From Desulfofalx alkaliphila DSM 12257 (GTDB lineage: Bacteria > Bacillota > Desulfotomaculia > Desulfotomaculales > Desulfohalotomaculaceae), in NCBI RefSeq assembly GCF_000711975.1, contig NZ_JONT01000019.1, positions 1-37,820 on the forward strand: 37,820 nt of DNA, in the 5' to 3' direction. Each line of letters opens with the position of its first letter. Position 1 is the first letter of the stretch. The notes under the pieces are model-generated. The model was not told the DNA's origin. It worked only from the letters and a program-made list of their open reading frames with translations, and made no database searches. The position numbers and the translations under genes were made by a program. Positions 15,590 through 23,493 of the stretch are shown here, one piece after another.

Positions 15590-15758
15590 GTTGTATCACC
15601 ATCCTTTTTGTCATTCTTTGTTCAAAATCGCTTCTAAGGGCCTAAAAGTATCCACCATAAAGAGTACACTACCAATACTGTCAAATTACTATTACAGGGG
15701 CACACAGGAGCTTCTGAGAGCATTTTGACTAGTTGGTTGATTGTAATAAACCAATCCT

Positions 15759-16850
15759 TTAACTCATTAACAAAGAATCAAACATTTTTTTTCGTTCAGA
15801 CCTAGTCTTATTAGCAGGTTTTGTTTTTTTGTTGTTCTTGGTATTTTTTAAGCTTACTTTGGGTGGATAGTCATAGGGGCTTTCAATGGTTTTTTGTAGC
15901 CAACGTATAGCGTTATCGACATTTTCTTGTTCAGATAACCTTGTTAAGCCATAGATAACATTTTCTTTGCCATGTTCACGTACTAAGCGTTCTATCCAAG
16001 GCAGCATTATATCATGGGTATTCTGGTCAAATTTATCATCGAAGAGTTGGTAATAAAATAATACTACGGTTTCATAATTTTCATAATGAATTTCATCTGG
16101 TGATTTTTTATTTTTTTGCTCAGAATCATCTCCCCTCGTTTGTTTTTTACTTTGAGCTACACTTTGATTTTTTTCTTCACCCTCTTCTTCCTCTTCTTCT
16201 TTTATATTTCTGTATGTAATCTCTGTAGTAATCTCTGGTATTGCTCTTCCATTTTGGAAGCTTTGATCTTCCGTTTTAGAAGTCTGAACATCCATTTCCG
16301 AACTTTGAAAATCCATTTTGGATTCTCCATTTTCCATTATGGATGTTCCTAATTCCATTTTGGAAGTTGCTAGTTCCGTAGTGGAATTTCGTAGTTCCAT
16401 TTTGGAAGAAGGAATAGCTACTTTATAGTCTTGTAAAATATAACCCAATTGCAACAGGTCATTTTGAATTTTTATAAGATCAACGCGGTATTGTTTTGTT
16501 CTGTCCCACTTATACTGTGGGTTAGCCCTTTCTATCAACCAACCATTATCAATTAGGACTTTAATATGGCGGTGCATTGTGTTTGGGGCTAACCTCAACA
16601 TTGTTTCTTCCGATAACTCCTCAGCTTTTTTATAAATCCAACCTTTAGTTGGTTCAATATTAATCTCAAAACCTTCCTGAGAGGCCCTATTTTTTTCTTC
16701 TGATATAAACTTATCAAAATCCTGAACTCTTTCAGACCAGTATATAAATTGATTCAATATTACTGCTTTTATAAAATCGCCGGTTAGTACTACAAACTCT
16801 TCCTTTGCCACCACCCTTTTAAGCTTCTTGTAAATTTTACATTCTGTCAT
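15759..16850 (-). CDS. Replication initiator / replisome organizer with embedded iterons
   Basis: The 363-residue protein starts at the ATG at 16850 after GGAGGGTGG; a TTG at 16865 overlaps that ribosome site. The N-terminal winged helix (about 10-125) has AVILNQFIYWSER, GWIYKKAEELSEETM and PNTMHRHIKVLIDNGWLIER, as in phage replisome organizers. A repetitive middle (about 145-200) has recurring SKMEL/SKMDF units, followed by an acidic run of Glu. The C-terminal part (VVLFYYQLFDDKFDQNTHDI, then NAIRWLQKTIESPYDYPP) resembles the DnaD-like helicase-loading domain. The protein repeats are encoded by eight DNA iterons, so the gene very probably contains its own origin, as in phage lambda O. It lies between topB and the parMR operon. 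Function is inferred from these features. Confidence 0.8.
   Translation of the reverse strand: MTECKIYKKLKRVVAKEEFVVLTGDFIKAVILNQFIYWSERVQDFDKFISEEKNRASQEGFEINIEPTKGWIYKKAEELSEETMLRLAPNTMHRHIKVLIDNGWLIERANPQYKWDRTKQYRVDLIKIQNDLLQLGYILQDYKVAIPSSKMELRNSTTELATSKMELGTSIMENGESKMDFQSSEMDVQTSKTEDQSFQNGRAIPEITTEITYRNIKEEEEEEGEEKNQSVAQSKKQTRGDDSEQKNKKSPDEIHYENYETVVLFYYQLFDDKFDQNTHDIMLPWIERLVREHGKENVIYGLTRLSEQENVDNAIRWLQKTIESPYDYPPKVSLKNTKNNKKTKPANKTRSERKKMFDSLLMS
16246..16408. repeat. Eight 21-bp iterons inside the rep gene: probable replication origin
   Basis: The repeat core TTCCATTTTGGAA is itself an inverted repeat. Copies have their TCC(A/G) at 16248, 16270, 16291, 16312, 16333, 16354, 16375 and 16396. 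The spacing is 22 once and 21 six times, so all sites face the same side of the helix. The single 22-bp step also shifts the reading frame from SKME-type to FQNG-type residues. A purine/pyrimidine-skewed, AT-rich stretch (about 16090-16215) flanks it, as expected of a DNA-unwinding element. The initiator's N-terminal winged helix probably binds these sites. Confidence 0.85.
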
Positions 16851-16890
16851 ATATCCACCCTCCAAAAAATATATTACTCTCTCTATAAAA

Positions 16891-16916
16891 TAAAAAGGCC
16901 CGTCGAAATGACGGGC
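16891..16916 (-). terminator. Intrinsic terminator after parR
   Basis: A 7-bp GC-rich stem GCCCGTC/GACGGGC (16898-16904 with 16910-16916) with a 5-nt loop is followed on the minus strand by CTTTTTATTTTAT. It overlaps the last codon of parR and separates it from the rep gene. Confidence 0.85.
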
Positions 16917-17233
16917 TAAGTTTCCAGTAAACCTATTAATTTATTATTAATTTTTTTCTTTTTCTGATCATCTTCTGTTGTCTGAGTTATTAACTTCCTG
17001 TGTTGGGATGGTGGATCTGTTCTTTCTTTTTCTGGCCAATTTAGTACCTCTAAAATTATTGGGTCACCTTTTTCTTTTAATGATTTTAGGCCTTCTAACA
17101 TTATTTTACGACCAATTGCACCCTTTTGTTTTGATGGTACCTTATTAAAAAATTCTATTATCTCTTTATATTCAAGCTCATGGGTAACGCCAAAATTAAT
17201 CTGCCACTTCAATGTTTTCGATGTATTCGCCAT
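16916..17233 (-). CDS. parR: ParR-like centromere-binding adaptor
   Basis: The protein has 105 residues. The N-terminal part KTLKWQINFGVTHELEYKEI followed by helix FFNKVPSKQKGAIGRKIMLEG fits a ribbon-helix-helix DNA-binding fold. The C-terminal third is Lys/Glu/Gln-rich and flexible, as in ParR proteins that bind the end of the ParM filament. The start lies inside the end of parM (38-bp overlap), with GGAAGGGTG about 11 nt ahead, so the pair is translationally coupled. The partner gene and the upstream repeat region support the ParR role. Sequence similarity within this family is low, so the assignment depends on context. Confidence 0.7.
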   Translation of the reverse strand: MANTSKTLKWQINFGVTHELEYKEIIEFFNKVPSKQKGAIGRKIMLEGLKSLKEKGDPIILEVLNWPEKERTDPPSQHRKLITQTTEDDQKKKKINNKLIGLLET

Positions 17234-18290
17234 TTCTATTTTGCACCCTTCCTGCCAAGGTTAAGCTTAGTATAGCCTTTAAAAAACCGCGGGCATTGGA
17301 TAGTTGCGGTTCATTAACCATATTCTTTTGATACTCTTTAAAATTCAAAAATTGAAACACTGCCTGTCCACCACCGCCACCAACATAGATATTTTCCAGC
17401 AAAGATTTATCAGCCCAACGATTTTCGGCTTCGCTTACAATTATCTCAGCTAATTCCTGAAGGGCCTTTTCTCTTGGTGTTTTAACATCCAGCCCTTTAA
17501 ACGTGTCCTTCTTTAAAATTGCCTCGATATCTCTGTTTTTTACAAAACGTCCATGCTTACTAAGGAAATTCTGTAATTTTTCGTGAACCATAGAAATTCC
17601 ATAATTAATGCTACAGCTAAAATCTTTTGAGAGTGTAAAATCATCAAAAAGACATAAATTAGTTGTCCTTCTACCTACGTCAATTAAACCGCAAACAGCA
17701 CCATCTTCTAAAAGCGGATGGCTATCTATCTGTTCGCCATCTTCGGTTAATAACTGATCAAAGAATACGCCCATTCCTTGAGGATATACCTTTGCTGCAA
17801 CTATATTAAACCTCCTTGTTTCTCCTGTCAGTGGGCCTGATTCAAAGGTGACTTCGTAAGCGCCAGGTATTGTGTGCTCATAGGTTTTCTTTAAAGATGT
17901 TTTATTAGCTTTATAATCTTCTAATGGTAGACCGGTAGCTAAAACAAAGCTTTCGTGATCATTATGGCATAAAAGTGCCAGGGCAGCTAAAGCAGTAGCA
18001 CGACCTTTTTCGCTGTTCCAGCGGTCCTTATCCTCAAAATAATCTGCATCATTACCACTGGAAGTGGCCATTTTACCCACCCAATAGTGCTTTTTTCCAT
18101 TATGAGTAAAGGAAATGTCAATATTTTTTATTGGAGCCGCTTGTCCTAGAACCTCTTCTAAACCATCTTCAGTAACTTCCCTGCCCGGAGAAACCATATT
18201 AGCAAAAACCACAGGAGCCCTTCCGCATGCAATAGCTTTCATGTAACTGTACCCTGAATCTAAACCCACCGGCGTAACAAAAATACTCAT
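17196..18290 (-). CDS. parM: ParM-like actin-type plasmid segregation ATPase
   Basis: This 364-residue member of the actin superfamily pushes plasmid copies apart by filament growth. The phosphate-1 loop is VGLDSGYSYMKA (Asp11, Lys18), phosphate-2 is LIDVGRRTTNLCLF (about 205-218), and the adenosine motif is IYVGGGGGQAVF (about 305-316). The ATG is preceded by GGGAGG. A repeat-rich region directly upstream is a likely parC, and parR follows with overlap, so the order is parC-parM-parR. An operon of this type is characteristic of low-copy plasmids and large plasmid-like elements. Confidence 0.88.
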   Translation of the reverse strand: MSIFVTPVGLDSGYSYMKAIACGRAPVVFANMVSPGREVTEDGLEEVLGQAAPIKNIDISFTHNGKKHYWVGKMATSSGNDADYFEDKDRWNSEKGRATALAALALLCHNDHESFVLATGLPLEDYKANKTSLKKTYEHTIPGAYEVTFESGPLTGETRRFNIVAAKVYPQGMGVFFDQLLTEDGEQIDSHPLLEDGAVCGLIDVGRRTTNLCLFDDFTLSKDFSCSINYGISMVHEKLQNFLSKHGRFVKNRDIEAILKKDTFKGLDVKTPREKALQELAEIIVSEAENRWADKSLLENIYVGGGGGQAVFQFLNFKEYQKNMVNEPQLSNARGFLKAILSLTLAGRVQNRNGEYIENIEVAD

Positions 18291-18310
18291 TTTATTTTTC
18301 CTCCCTTAAT

Positions 18311-18450
18311 TATCAAAGTTGATTAGTTTTTAATACTATTAGAGCTGTTTTGATACCATTAGATACAATTTGATACTTTTAAATCAAACTTGATTCGGTT
18401 ATTATCAAAATGTATTAAACCAGATATTTTTTGATATTATTTGAATCAAA
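18311..18450. repeat. parC-like centromere: TTTGATA/TATCAAA repeats
   Basis: At least seven copies of TATCAAA or AATCAAA, or the complement TTTGATA, lie in 140 bp directly upstream of parM. They are at 18311-18317, 18349-18355, 18369-18375, 18382-18388, 18403-18409, 18430-18436 and 18444-18450. The DNA is very AT-rich. Placement and repeat structure fit a ParR binding centromere that also contains the parM promoter and so allows autoregulation. Confidence 0.75.
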
Positions 18451-18463
18451 TGTTAATTAGCTA

Positions 18464-18496
18464 TAAAAAAACCACCCTATATTAATAAAGGATGAT
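18464..18496 (-). terminator. Terminator after the HD-GYP gene
   Basis: ACCACCCT (18471-18478) pairs with AGGATGAT (18489-18496) with two G-U wobbles. The minus strand then runs into TTTTTTT. It lies about 80 bp past the HD-GYP stop and shields parC/parM from read-through. Confidence 0.65.
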
Positions 18497-18575
18497 TTCT
18501 TTATAAGAATACACGAACCATATGCATATTATTAATGAAGCAAAAATATAAACCATGGCTTTAGCGATAAGAATA

Positions 18576-19139
18576 TCATTCATGAAAATAATCCCGCATT
18601 TGTATGTTGATGAAAATTTTAACTACCTCGGGATCAAACTGACTACCAGCACAACGTATAATCTCTGCCAAGGCATTAGTTTTATCTAAAGCTCTTTGAT
18701 ATGGTCTTTCGGTTGTCATTGCATCAAAAGCATCACTAACAGCAATAGCCCTAGCACCTAATGGTATATCTCCCCCTTTTAAGCCATCAGGATAGCCTCT
18801 CCCATCCCATCTTTCATGATGGTGCCGAACAATCCTAATGATTTCTAAATCATACCCCGATAGAAGCTCTGCACCTATCACAGGATGTAAACGCATTATT
18901 TTCCACTCGTTAGGCGTTAATTTCCCTTTTTTAAATAGAATGTTGTTTGGAATACCTATCTTGCCTATATCGTGTAGTGCTGCTGCTCGATGAATTATTT
19001 CATATAACTCATCAGGTAGTTTCATTTCTTTTGCCAAGGCAGTCGTATATAGGCAAACACCTTGGTGGTGTTTAGTTAGATAGACATCCTTAATAGTTGA
19101 TACTGTGTTTAAAGTGCTCAATACGTTTATAAAAACCAC
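18576..19139 (-). CDS. HD-GYP c-di-GMP phosphodiesterase, stand-alone domain
   Basis: The 187-residue protein is essentially only an HD-GYP domain. The metal site is AALHDIGKIGIPNNIL (HD at 56-57), followed by HPVIGAELL, then HHERWDGRGYPDGL (107-120) and the SDAFDAMTTERPYQRAL helix. This family degrades cyclic di-GMP to GMP. There is no receiver, PAS or membrane segment, so it is probably cytosolic and constitutive or partner-controlled. The GTG start at 19139 is very close to the Shine-Dalgarno AAAGGAGG, so the exact start is uncertain. The gene is bounded by terminators on both sides and stands between the Tad island and the plasmid backbone. A GGDEF gene in the Tad operon would be its antagonist. 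Confidence 0.88.
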   Translation of the reverse strand: MVFINVLSTLNTVSTIKDVYLTKHHQGVCLYTTALAKEMKLPDELYEIIHRAAALHDIGKIGIPNNILFKKGKLTPNEWKIMRLHPVIGAELLSGYDLEIIRIVRHHHERWDGRGYPDGLKGGDIPLGARAIAVSDAFDAMTTERPYQRALDKTNALAEIIRCAGSQFDPEVVKIFINIQMRDYFHE

Positions 19140-19188
19140 TCCTCCTTTCCTTAAGGTAATTTAAACTTTACAGTACCCTATATTAAAA

Positions 19189-19217
19189 ACACCTCACTTA
19201 CCCAGCAAGTGAGGTGT
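19189..19217 (-). terminator. Terminator of the secreted-protein genes
   Basis: An 11-bp perfect stem ACACCTCACTT/AAGTGAGGTGT (19189-19199 with 19207-19217) with a 7-nt loop is followed on the minus strand by TTTTTAATA. It lies just after the 694-residue gene. Confidence 0.85.
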
Positions 19218-19242
19218 GGCTTTAACTAAGAATAGCTCAACT

Positions 19243-21327
19243 CTAGTTCTGATGATCTCGCCCTTGCAATACTACAAGCCAGTCGTCAAACACACTGCCT
19301 TGGATTACTACAGCACCATCTGCAAAGGGTGGGGCATCTAAAACTATATCACCTTGCACATCAGTATCTAAACTTTCACCTTTTAAATTCATTTTTACCA
19401 CTGTCCCTGTGGGTGCCTTTTCATGCCCTGGTTCTGTCCAAAACTCAACTGTCCATCTATTTGTATTACTACCGGCCGGATTAAGCACAGAACTTAAATT
19501 AACAGTCGACTGATACGTATTATAAGGGAACTTTGCATCTAATTCTGCTATTGGGCCTATACTATCTATTAACATTACAACCTTTGCTCCTGCTTTTACT
19601 TTGGCCAAATCATCTTCAGTCATTCCTCTTAGGATCATTAAATGTGTTTCAGGGTTGTCAGGCACCGGAATAGGCTGTTCCTCGGGCGGGCTTGCTATCT
19701 CTGAAAGCCTTAATCTGTCAAAGGCAATAATACAAAAATCGCCCCATTCAGACCATGAGGATTCTTCGTCGTGCATATCCCAGGTCTTAACCCTGTATTT
19801 GTATTTGTAGTCACCAGACTCCCACAAAGGATTAGGTATAGCCGGATTGGTAGCTGCAGGGATTGTATAAGATTCACTTTCACTGTAAACCTTTCCGCTG
19901 TCCATAAGTAATGCCATATCTGAAGCCCTAGCTATTTCTACCTGATACGCTGTTTGATAATCTCCTTCATCAGCGTCTAAAAAGATCCATTCGAGGGGTG
20001 GGGTAGCTGTGGCAAAACACCCTTCGATTGGATTAATAACAGGTGCATCCGGGGCTGTATTAACTTCTAATTTTACTGATCTAATTATAGGTGTGTGCTT
20101 TATGTCAGTAGTATCTAACACAGCCTTTACCACAAATTCGTTACCTTCTGGTACTTCTGTCCAATCTTCTGGAATTATGGAGCTAAAACTAGCCCCACCA
20201 TCACTTGATATATACCAACTAATTGAAGTGTCTATTGGTATAGCTGTATCCACTGTTATACGAACGAGACTATATTCCATTGCACTGCTCATTACTTTTG
20301 AAACATAATCCCTTGGATGTGCATATCCAATAGTAAGCTCTATCCCGCTTGTTTCCATATCAGTATCACGAACCACTTCACCTGTGGCATCGTTAAGGGT
20401 CCACCAATTAACAACTCCATTCTCATTGATAAATACTTGATCAAATGTACCTGCACGTAAAGCCGCTGCCACTGGCCTATTTATCGGCCCAGGGCTGTAA
20501 GCCGTTACCTTTGCAACTCCTCCGGCATCGTTATTCATATAATAGGCAAGCTCGTCTCTTGTTAATAAAGAGGTTCCTATTTCGTCACCGGTACCCGACA
20601 TAAGATCTATTAAACCTGTAATTCTTTTTGCAGGGTCTTCTATATAATTTCCAGTGGCATCATCAAAGATAAAATAATAAGAAGTATCGGAAGTATTCAG
20701 TCTAAAATCCGGGCTTTTGTTTATCATGCTAATGTTTTTAGGGTCTGTTATGCCCGGTTCAAACACTGATACAGGGGACAATGTTCCCCCTGCATCATAA
20801 CGGGTTATTTTTGCTTTATTATCTGCTGTTTTCTGTAAAAGCAAGGCAGAATCTCTATCGCTAAATGCGGCAATAGATAACACATCAACCAACCCTGTTG
20901 TTTTCAGGGCCGGATTACTACTTAATCCCGAGGCGGTGGCTCTATAGTAGGCAATACTATCCTGCGTTGTAGCCCATATATTAAGATTGTCTTGTCTTAC
21001 CCCTACCCCGGTGGCATCCACCACTGGGGCTGAAAATGCTAGGTTCTGTGCAACTCTACCAGTAACGTCATCTCTTTCATAAAGAAATATACCATCTTTG
21101 CTTGCTACAAAATATCCTTCACTATCTTCCAGCATGGCAATAGCACTACTTAGGCTTTGCTCCGGGAGTTGTACCCAATTATTGTTTAAATCAACCAATG
21201 CTGTTGTATTATCAGTATCAATGTTACTTAAATCATGAAACTGCTCGTCCAAAAGTAATACTGCATGTGCAGGCCAGGCTATAACCAACCAAATAACTGT
21301 GGTTAATATTAAGGTTAACCATTTCAA
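19243..21327 (-). CDS. Large secreted protein with propeller-like repeats and a C-terminal beta domain
   Basis: The protein has 694 residues. A signal peptide (MKWLTLILTTVIWLVIAWPAHA) is cut at about residue 22. Residues about 25-340 contain degenerate repeats with recurring 'YY.. DATG' units (for example YYFIFDDATGNY and WWTLNDATGEVV), as in propeller folds. A fibronectin type III-like part (about 420-530, NTAPDAPVINPIEG to SSWSEWGDFC) follows, then a beta-rich C-terminus. There is no cell-wall anchor motif. It is probably exported to the surface. The gene begins 3 bp after the lipoprotein stop, so the three secreted proteins form an operon. It may be a surface adhesin or pilus-associated protein; the exact role is unknown. 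Confidence 0.7.
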   Translation of the reverse strand: MKWLTLILTTVIWLVIAWPAHAVLLLDEQFHDLSNIDTDNTTALVDLNNNWVQLPEQSLSSAIAMLEDSEGYFVASKDGIFLYERDDVTGRVAQNLAFSAPVVDATGVGVRQDNLNIWATTQDSIAYYRATASGLSSNPALKTTGLVDVLSIAAFSDRDSALLLQKTADNKAKITRYDAGGTLSPVSVFEPGITDPKNISMINKSPDFRLNTSDTSYYFIFDDATGNYIEDPAKRITGLIDLMSGTGDEIGTSLLTRDELAYYMNNDAGGVAKVTAYSPGPINRPVAAALRAGTFDQVFINENGVVNWWTLNDATGEVVRDTDMETSGIELTIGYAHPRDYVSKVMSSAMEYSLVRITVDTAIPIDTSISWYISSDGGASFSSIIPEDWTEVPEGNEFVVKAVLDTTDIKHTPIIRSVKLEVNTAPDAPVINPIEGCFATATPPLEWIFLDADEGDYQTAYQVEIARASDMALLMDSGKVYSESESYTIPAATNPAIPNPLWESGDYKYKYRVKTWDMHDEESSWSEWGDFCIIAFDRLRLSEIASPPEEQPIPVPDNPETHLMILRGMTEDDLAKVKAGAKVVMLIDSIGPIAELDAKFPYNTYQSTVNLSSVLNPAGSNTNRWTVEFWTEPGHEKAPTGTVVKMNLKGESLDTDVQGDIVLDAPPFADGAVVIQGSVFDDWLVVLQGRDHQN

Positions 21328-21330
21328 CTA

Positions 21331-22089
21331 TCAGCTACCCCCTTTAATATCTGCGATGTCCATTTTAGCAATTTTCCAATTTTCATTTACTGCTACCATG
21401 TGCAGGATAGTTACCACCGAATAGCTGACACCATTTCCTTTTACTGTGGAGTGGACTTCTAAAATAGCATAATCGCCACTAGCACCTAAACATTTAATGT
21501 CTGTTACCATTTCATCTAACAAATCAAACTTTTCCTCACTTACGGGCAACCTTTGGGCAGACATACTGGCACTAAGTAGTTCCCCGGCAAGGTATTTGGT
21601 ATTTTGCTTGTCTTTATCTGGTTTTGAAAGTTCAATGTACTCTTTTGCCACATGTTTTACATCAGAAGATACGGTGCTAGATTTTAAATCATTATGTAGA
21701 TAGTCAGTGTTTTCAATCTTATATATCTTCCACTGCTGATCATTTTTTTTAAGTTTAAACAGATTGGCTTTCCTGTTATCAAATCTCGCTGTTGAAGTGG
21801 TGTAATCCACTGTAACTTCAACAAGGTTTTTGGTTGTTTGGTTAAACTGCTTTTTATTAATAGTAACTTGCTGTGGCTCTGTTACATAAGCCATGTTGGC
21901 TTGAGTTTCCAGTAAAGCTTCCCCGGACAGCAACGGTAAAACATCTTCCATCTGCAGGGTAGCTGCAGCCTCTAAATATTTATCAACCACATTAAAGGCT
22001 TCATTCTTAGGGCTAGGGCTGCATCCTATAATTGTTGAGCAAAGCATTAGTAATATAGTGCTTATTAATAGTATCCTTTTGATTTTCAC
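21331..22089 (-). CDS. Lipoprotein, NTF2-like
   Basis: The protein has about 252 residues. It has an N-terminal membrane signal with lipobox IIGC (STIIGCSPSPKN), so it is probably lipid-anchored to the outer face of the membrane. The remainder has two similar alpha+beta blocks (NVVDKYLEAAATLQMEDVLP and HVAKEYIELSKPDKDKQNTK), each followed by beta-strands, in the manner of NTF2-like domains. I prefer the GTG at 22089: the ATG at 22107 lies inside the terminator stem and lacks a ribosome site, whereas AAAGGAG lies at 22093-22099. The spacing of 3 nt is short, so the start is uncertain. It sits between two exported proteins and may help assemble or hold them. Confidence 0.7.
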   Translation of the reverse strand: MKIKRILLISTILLMLCSTIIGCSPSPKNEAFNVVDKYLEAAATLQMEDVLPLLSGEALLETQANMAYVTEPQQVTINKKQFNQTTKNLVEVTVDYTTSTARFDNRKANLFKLKKNDQQWKIYKIENTDYLHNDLKSSTVSSDVKHVAKEYIELSKPDKDKQNTKYLAGELLSASMSAQRLPVSEEKFDLLDEMVTDIKCLGASGDYAILEVHSTVKGNGVSYSVVTILHMVAVNENWKIAKMDIADIKGGS

Positions 22090-22099
22090 CAACTCCTTT

Positions 22100-22140
22100 A
22101 TAAACATAAAAACCGGCTCAACGCCGGTATTTATGTTTAT
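22100..22140 (-). terminator. Hairpin between the coiled-coil protein and the lipoprotein
   Basis: A long stem (22100-22117 with 22123-22140, one A-A mismatch, GC core ACCGGC/GCCGGT, loop TCAAC) overlaps the upstream stop codon. Its minus-strand tail is TTTTTATGTTTAT. It probably lowers expression of the two downstream genes relative to the coiled-coil gene. Confidence 0.75.
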
Positions 22141-23018
22141 AACCTTCTTATTATAATTGTCTTGCTGCCTATATTACCTGATTCATCCTTGACTCTTACG
22201 GTGATGGCATTAGAACCCGAACTATTGACAGGTAAACTGACCTTATTATCCGAAGGTAGCGACGCATAGGAGCCTCCATTAATTGAATAGGTTAAAGGCC
22301 CAGATTTATTGGTTGTAACTATTGCTTCTATTGTTTTGGCAGAAGTAGCCCTTGCACCACTGATAGTTTGTACATCTACCATTAGCGGTGTGTTGTCTAT
22401 GTTTTGCATATTGTTAATTGTAGTCTCCATGTTATTTATTTTGTTTTCCAATCCAGGTAATTGCGTATTACGAATATATGCCGCTATGTCGGCTACTGCA
22501 TTTTCGTTGCCTGTGAGAGATCTTCCACTGTACCAAACTCTTGCGGCAGCGGTGTCAGCAGAAGATTTCGCTGCATTAGCGGCATTAACCGCTTGACCTA
22601 TTGAAACGCCACTGAAAGTGCCTGGTGTCGTTCTGAGTATGTTAACGTCTAATGATTGTGCTGAATTAAGGGCACGAGGTGAATCTGCTAAAGTCATTCT
22701 ACCATATACAAGTGTCCCTAAAACTCTCCATTGCGAACCATCATTAGGCAAGTCATACTCAATATATACATTCCTTGGGTCACTGCCAGAGCAGTATGTG
22801 TTAACATTTAATGGCATAGAAAAACCATGTGTTACATTAAATCCCATTACATTTACACTAAGTGGCATATGAGAGTATCTGGAATAGCTATTGACTAATG
22901 CCCCTATGTGGTCTGTATAGGTAGTAGATGCTTCTCCCTTACTTGGGGAAAAGGCTGCTACCATAATAACAATAATAAAGGATAGTAGGATTGTTTGTAA
23001 AAAATTTACTTTTTTCAA
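22137..23018 (-). CDS. Secreted coiled-coil protein with C-terminal Ig/FN-like domain
   Basis: The 293-residue protein has a TTG start with GGGAGG in front. The signal peptide (about 1-30) ends FSPSKGEA. Then come a beta-rich region (30-130), an Ala-rich helix and coiled coil (AVNAANAAKSSADTAAARVW, then LENKINNMETTINNMQNI, about 145-210), and a C-terminal beta domain (215-293). That last part, VRVKDESGNIGSKTIIIRRL, looks like a bacterial Ig-like surface repeat. It is probably exported. It is the first gene of the secreted-protein operon beside the Tad island and may be a surface stalk or adhesin. No named family is recognised. Confidence 0.65.
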   Translation of the reverse strand: MKKVNFLQTILLSFIIVIMVAAFSPSKGEASTTYTDHIGALVNSYSRYSHMPLSVNVMGFNVTHGFSMPLNVNTYCSGSDPRNVYIEYDLPNDGSQWRVLGTLVYGRMTLADSPRALNSAQSLDVNILRTTPGTFSGVSIGQAVNAANAAKSSADTAAARVWYSGRSLTGNENAVADIAAYIRNTQLPGLENKINNMETTINNMQNIDNTPLMVDVQTISGARATSAKTIEAIVTTNKSGPLTYSINGGSYASLPSDNKVSLPVNSSGSNAITVRVKDESGNIGSKTIIIRRL

Positions 23019-23138
23019 AATAATAACCTCCCTTAAAAAATTAAATCAACTGTAATTAGATTGATAGGTCTTTATAACTTAATTATCTAGCACATAACCA
23101 CAACCTTTCATCGATATTTAAAGGATGTATACACAAGC

Positions 23139-23169
23139 AAAAACTCCTTCAGTCAAGAAGGGGTTTTAT
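23139..23169. terminator. Terminator-like hairpin between the Tad pseudopilins and the small exported peptide
   Basis: AAAAACTCCTTC pairs with GAAGGGGTTTT (one wobble) around a 6-nt loop. The minus strand then runs into TTTTTGC. It would stop transcripts from the pseudopilin genes before the secreted-protein operon. It lies close to the plus-strand leader described below, so it may work both ways. Confidence 0.6.
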
Positions 23170-23204
23170 TAATGTCCATTATCTATAAGGAGGTGTAGAC
23201 GATT

Positions 23205-23225
23205 ATGTTAAACCTGTTCTGTTAG
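23205..23225 (+). CDS. Six-residue leader peptide ORF
   Basis: A strong ribosome site AAGGAGGTG at about 23188-23196 precedes ATG at 23205, and the frame encodes MLNLFC and stops at TAG 23223-23225. It lies 40 nt before the start of the 49-residue exported peptide gene. Such tiny ORFs with good ribosome sites can be translation-controlled leaders. It may also be a remnant. Confidence 0.35.
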   Translation: MLNLFC

Positions 23226-23265
23226 GTAGTATGTTTCAAATTCTATTATTAGGAGGTTTTGTAAA

Positions 23266-23415
23266 ATGAAGATAATATCAAAATTATTAGTGTTTGTTTT
23301 ATTTGTAGCTAGTTTTACATTTGCAGGCCCGCCATCTAGTGAAGCAGCAATTATAGAGCATAGAGACACTACAGTAAAAACGTTGACATTAGGCTTAGAC
23401 GGTACGTTTTCTTAG
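23266..23415 (+). CDS. Small exported peptide on the opposite strand
   Basis: The protein has 49 residues; ATG at 23266 is preceded by AGGAGG at 23251-23256. The N-terminus is a clear signal peptide (KIISKLLVFVLFVASFTFAG, probable cut near SSEA-A). A short mature tail IIEHRDTTVKTLTLGLDGTF follows. It is one of the only plus-strand genes outside the IS. The size and export signal suggest a secreted signalling peptide, or the first part of a truncated surface protein like the nearby 293-residue one. No family is recognised. Confidence 0.6.
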   Translation: MKIISKLLVFVLFVASFTFAGPPSSEAAIIEHRDTTVKTLTLGLDGTFS

Positions 23416-23493
23416 TTAAGATAAAACTATTTAGAGCCTGGCTAAAGCTAGTTATTGGTTGTCCTTTGGCTATTTTTTTAATTTCATACTTGT

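Noticed and set aside
16246-16408. 21-bp repeats considered as CRISPR
   Set aside because: They are continuous tandem units within the coding frame of a replication protein, without spacers.
23019-23265. c-di-GMP riboswitch searched for in the leaders of the Tad and secreted genes
   Set aside because: No stretch resembling the conserved GEMM cores was seen by eye on either strand; a covariance-model search would be decisive.
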